This document shows positions 62,011-64,000 of a stretch of 64,000 nucleotides of DNA, piece by piece (within the stretch, counting starts at the first letter, position 1; every line of letters starts with the position of its first letter). The position numbers were made by a program, and so were the translations under genes. The stretch covers positions 6,376,001-6,440,000 of the forward strand of contig NZ_CP062253.1 of NCBI RefSeq assembly GCF_014863585.1, written 5' to 3'. This DNA is from Pseudomonas gozinkensis (GTDB lineage: Bacteria; Pseudomonadota; Gammaproteobacteria; Pseudomonadales; Pseudomonadaceae). The notes under the pieces are model-generated. The model had not been told where the DNA came from and ran no database searches. It worked only from the letters and a program-made list of their open reading frames with translations.

Positions 62011-63333
62011 GTGAACCAAAACTGGCATGGCACCCTGATTCGCCACATGCTGTTGCTGGTCACCGGCTGCCTGGTGATCGGCCTGATCACCGGCTACTAC
62101 GGCTGGAGTCTGGCGGCGGGCCTGGGCCTGTACCTGGCCTGGACGCTCAAGCAACTGCTGCGCCTGCACGAATGGCTGCGCCTGCACCAACCCGATGAAG
62201 CACCGCCCGATGGCTACGGCCTGTGGGGCGAGGTGTTCGACAGCATCTACCACCTGCAACGCCGCGACCAACGGGTACGCGGGCGCCTGCAAGCGGTGAT
62301 CGACCGCGTTCAGGAGTCCACCGCCGCGCTGAAAGACGCGGTGATCATGCTCGACAGCGACGGCAACCTGGAGTGGTGGAACCGCGCCGCCGAAACCCTG
62401 CTTGGCCTGAAAACCCCGCAGGACAGCGGCCAACCGGTGACCAATCTGGTTCGCCATCCGCGCTTCAAGGAATACTTCGAGCAGGAAAGCTACGCCGAAC
62501 CGCTGGAAATCCCGTCGCCGACCAACGACCGCGTGCGCATCCAGTTGTACCTCACGCGCTACGGCAACAACGAACACTTGATGCTGGTGCGCGACGTCAC
62601 GCGCATCCATCAGCTGGAACAGATGCGCAAAGACTTCATCGCCAACGTCTCCCATGAGCTGCGCACCCCGCTGACGGTGATCTGTGGCTACCTGGAAACC
62701 CTGCTCGACAACGTCGAGGAAGTGAACCCGCGCTGGAGCCGTGCCCTGCAGCAGATGCAGCAACAGGGCGGGCGCATGCAGACCCTGCTCAACGATTTGC
62801 TGCTGCTGGCCAAACTGGAAGCCACCGATTATCCGTCGGACAACCAGCCGGTGCACATCGACACCCTGCTGCAGTCGATCAAGAGCGATGCGCAGCAGTT
62901 GTCCGGTTCGAAGAATCAGCGCATCACTCTGGAAGCCGACACCAGCATTCTGCTCAAGGGCAGCGAGGCGGAACTGCGCAGTGCGTTTTCCAACCTGGTG
63001 TTCAACGCCGTCAAGTACACCCCGGCCGAAGGCAATATCCGCATCCGCTGGTGGGGCGACGATCAAGGCGCGCACCTCAGCGTGCAGGATTCCGGGATCG
63101 GCATCGACAGCAAACACCTGCCGCGCCTGACCGAACGCTTCTACCGCGTCGACTCCAGCCGCAACTCCAATACCGGCGGCACGGGCCTGGGCCTGGCCAT
63201 CGTCAAACACGTGCTGCTGCGCCACCGCGCCCGGATGGAGATCAGCAGCGTGCCCGGTCACGGCAGCACGTTTACCTGCCATTTCGCCCCGGCCCAGGTC
63301 GCTCAGGCACGGGTCATCAGCGCCGCTGAGTAA
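62011..63333 (+). CDS. phoR: Phosphate regulon sensor kinase PhoR
   Basis: A 440-residue sensor kinase that starts with GTG at 62011 (AAGGAC upstream). It has N-terminal TM segments, a DUF3329 region, a PAS domain (about 90-200), and a HisKA domain with phospho-His in FIANVSHELRTPLTV. HATPase boxes are N (NLVFNAVKYTP), G1 (DSGIGID) and G2 (GTGLGLAIVKHV). It senses phosphate through Pst/PhoU and phosphorylates PhoB. It follows phoB by 38 bases. Confidence 0.96.
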   Translation: MNQNWHGTLIRHMLLLVTGCLVIGLITGYYGWSLAAGLGLYLAWTLKQLLRLHEWLRLHQPDEAPPDGYGLWGEVFDSIYHLQRRDQRVRGRLQAVIDRVQESTAALKDAVIMLDSDGNLEWWNRAAETLLGLKTPQDSGQPVTNLVRHPRFKEYFEQESYAEPLEIPSPTNDRVRIQLYLTRYGNNEHLMLVRDVTRIHQLEQMRKDFIANVSHELRTPLTVICGYLETLLDNVEEVNPRWSRALQQMQQQGGRMQTLLNDLLLLAKLEATDYPSDNQPVHIDTLLQSIKSDAQQLSGSKNQRITLEADTSILLKGSEAELRSAFSNLVFNAVKYTPAEGNIRIRWWGDDQGAHLSVQDSGIGIDSKHLPRLTERFYRVDSSRNSNTGGTGLGLAIVKHVLLRHRARMEISSVPGHGSTFTCHFAPAQVAQARVISAAE

Positions 63334-63444
63334 TGCCGGACTAGGCAATCGCCAGGTCAGCCGCTACATTGGCTGACTTGCGCCTGCCTTTCAGGTGCGG
63401 ATTTTTCTTTCTTTCGAATCACACGGAACCCGCAAAACTCCATC

Positions 63445-64000
63445 ATGGACCCTTCCCCTGGCTTGTCCCTCGCAACAATATTCGCCGATTTCGGCATGAT
63501 TCTTTTCGCTCTGATCCTGGTTTTGCTCAACGGCTTCTTCGTTGCGGCGGAATTCGCCATGGTCAAACTGCGCTCGACCCGGGTCGAAGCCATCGCGGAG
63601 CAGCACGGCTGGCGTGGGCACATCCTGCGCACGGTGCACAGTCAGCTCGATGCTTATCTCTCGGCGTGCCAGCTCGGTATCACCCTCGCCTCCCTGGGCC
63701 TCGGCTGGGTCGGCGAGCCGGCGTTCGCGCACATTCTCGAACCGCTGCTGAGCGCGGTCGGCGTGCAATCGGCCGAAGTCGTCAAAGGTATTTCGTTCTT
63801 CACCGCGTTCTTCATCATTTCCTACCTGCACATCGTGGTTGGCGAACTCGCACCCAAATCCTGGGCGATCCGCAAACCCGAATTGCTGTCGCTGTGGACG
63901 GCGGTGCCGCTGTACCTGTTCTACTGGGCCATGTACCCGGCGATCTATCTGCTCAACGCCAGCGCCAACACCATCCTGCGCATCGCGGGTCAAGGTGAAC
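63445..64000 (+). CDS. CNNM/CorC-type (hemolysin family) membrane protein, 3' end cut
   Basis: The frame runs from ATG 63445 to the window end with no stop, giving 185 residues. The N-terminus has a CNNM (DUF21) transmembrane domain: ALILVLLNGFFVAAEFAMVKLRSTRVEAI, SQLDAYLSACQLGITLASLGLGWVGEPA and HIVVGELAPKSWAIR, all family signatures. Full proteins continue with CBS and CorC_HlyC domains; ion transport, probably Mg, is the family role. A gene of this type follows phoR in P. aeruginosa. CDS is partial. Confidence 0.92.
   Translation, partial: MDPSPGLSLATIFADFGMILFALILVLLNGFFVAAEFAMVKLRSTRVEAIAEQHGWRGHILRTVHSQLDAYLSACQLGITLASLGLGWVGEPAFAHILEPLLSAVGVQSAEVVKGISFFTAFFIISYLHIVVGELAPKSWAIRKPELLSLWTAVPLYLFYWAMYPAIYLLNASANTILRIAGQGE

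Overview
The window is a GC-rich chromosomal segment from a Pseudomonas of the fluorescens group. Four things point there. The housekeeping gene order (dut-algC-argB / pyrE-crc / rph / yicC-gmk-rpoZ-spoT-ridA / exbB-exbD-tonB / oxyR-recG / hupN / rubredoxin genes / ubiC-ubiA / phoB-phoR) is the pseudomonad order. Crc is present and matches the family closely. Three copies of a fluorescens-type REP pair are scattered between genes. The type VI secretion locus has the same gene order as P. aeruginosa HSI-II.

Left flank (1-19.4 kb): core genes for nucleotide metabolism (dut, pyrE, gmk), arginine (argB), sugar phosphates (algC), carbon catabolite control (crc), RNA turnover (rph, yicC), RNA polymerase omega (rpoZ), stringent response (spoT), RidA, TonB energisation (exbB-exbD-tonB, with a possible Fur site), oxidative stress (oxyR), recombination (recG) and an HDOD/YbaK-type signalling protein.

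Accessory block (about 19.5-57.1 kb): it lies between the HDOD gene and hupN, which are close neighbours in P. aeruginosa. It starts with a small-protein/Fic pair, an SCP2-like protein, a repeat-rich spacer and a DUF6124-type gene. A complete leftward T6SS operon follows, read from the right: tssA-tssB-tssC-tssE-[PAAR, DUF6402 protein, two paralogous membrane proteins]-tssF-tssG-clpV-sfa-orfX-fha-tssJ-tssK-tssL-tssM-stp1-stk1-vgrG. After vgrG comes a large candidate cell-wall hydrolase effector and four secreted-protein genes, three of which carry LprI-like (lysozyme-inhibitor type) segments. No hcp is present. To the right of tssA is a rightward three-gene phospholipid cassette (CDP-alcohol phosphatidyltransferase-like, PlsC-like, CdsA-like) preceded by a 690-base spacer with symmetric repeats.

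Right flank (57.1-64 kb): hupN, rubredoxin reductase and rubredoxin, ubiC-ubiA, a COG4315-type secreted protein, phoB-phoR with a Pho box, and the start of a CNNM/CBS (CorC/hemolysin) family membrane protein cut by the window end.

The most interesting material is the two T6SS cargo modules. One is a VgrG-linked hydrolase with a split, altered M23-like fold, a C-terminal muramidase-like domain and an unusual set of putative immunity genes. The other is a PAAR/DUF6402/twin-membrane-protein module lodged inside the structural operon. The three-gene lipid cassette, whose first enzyme has an altered catalytic motif, is also worth attention. Functions rest on motifs, gene order and family knowledge; no database search was run.
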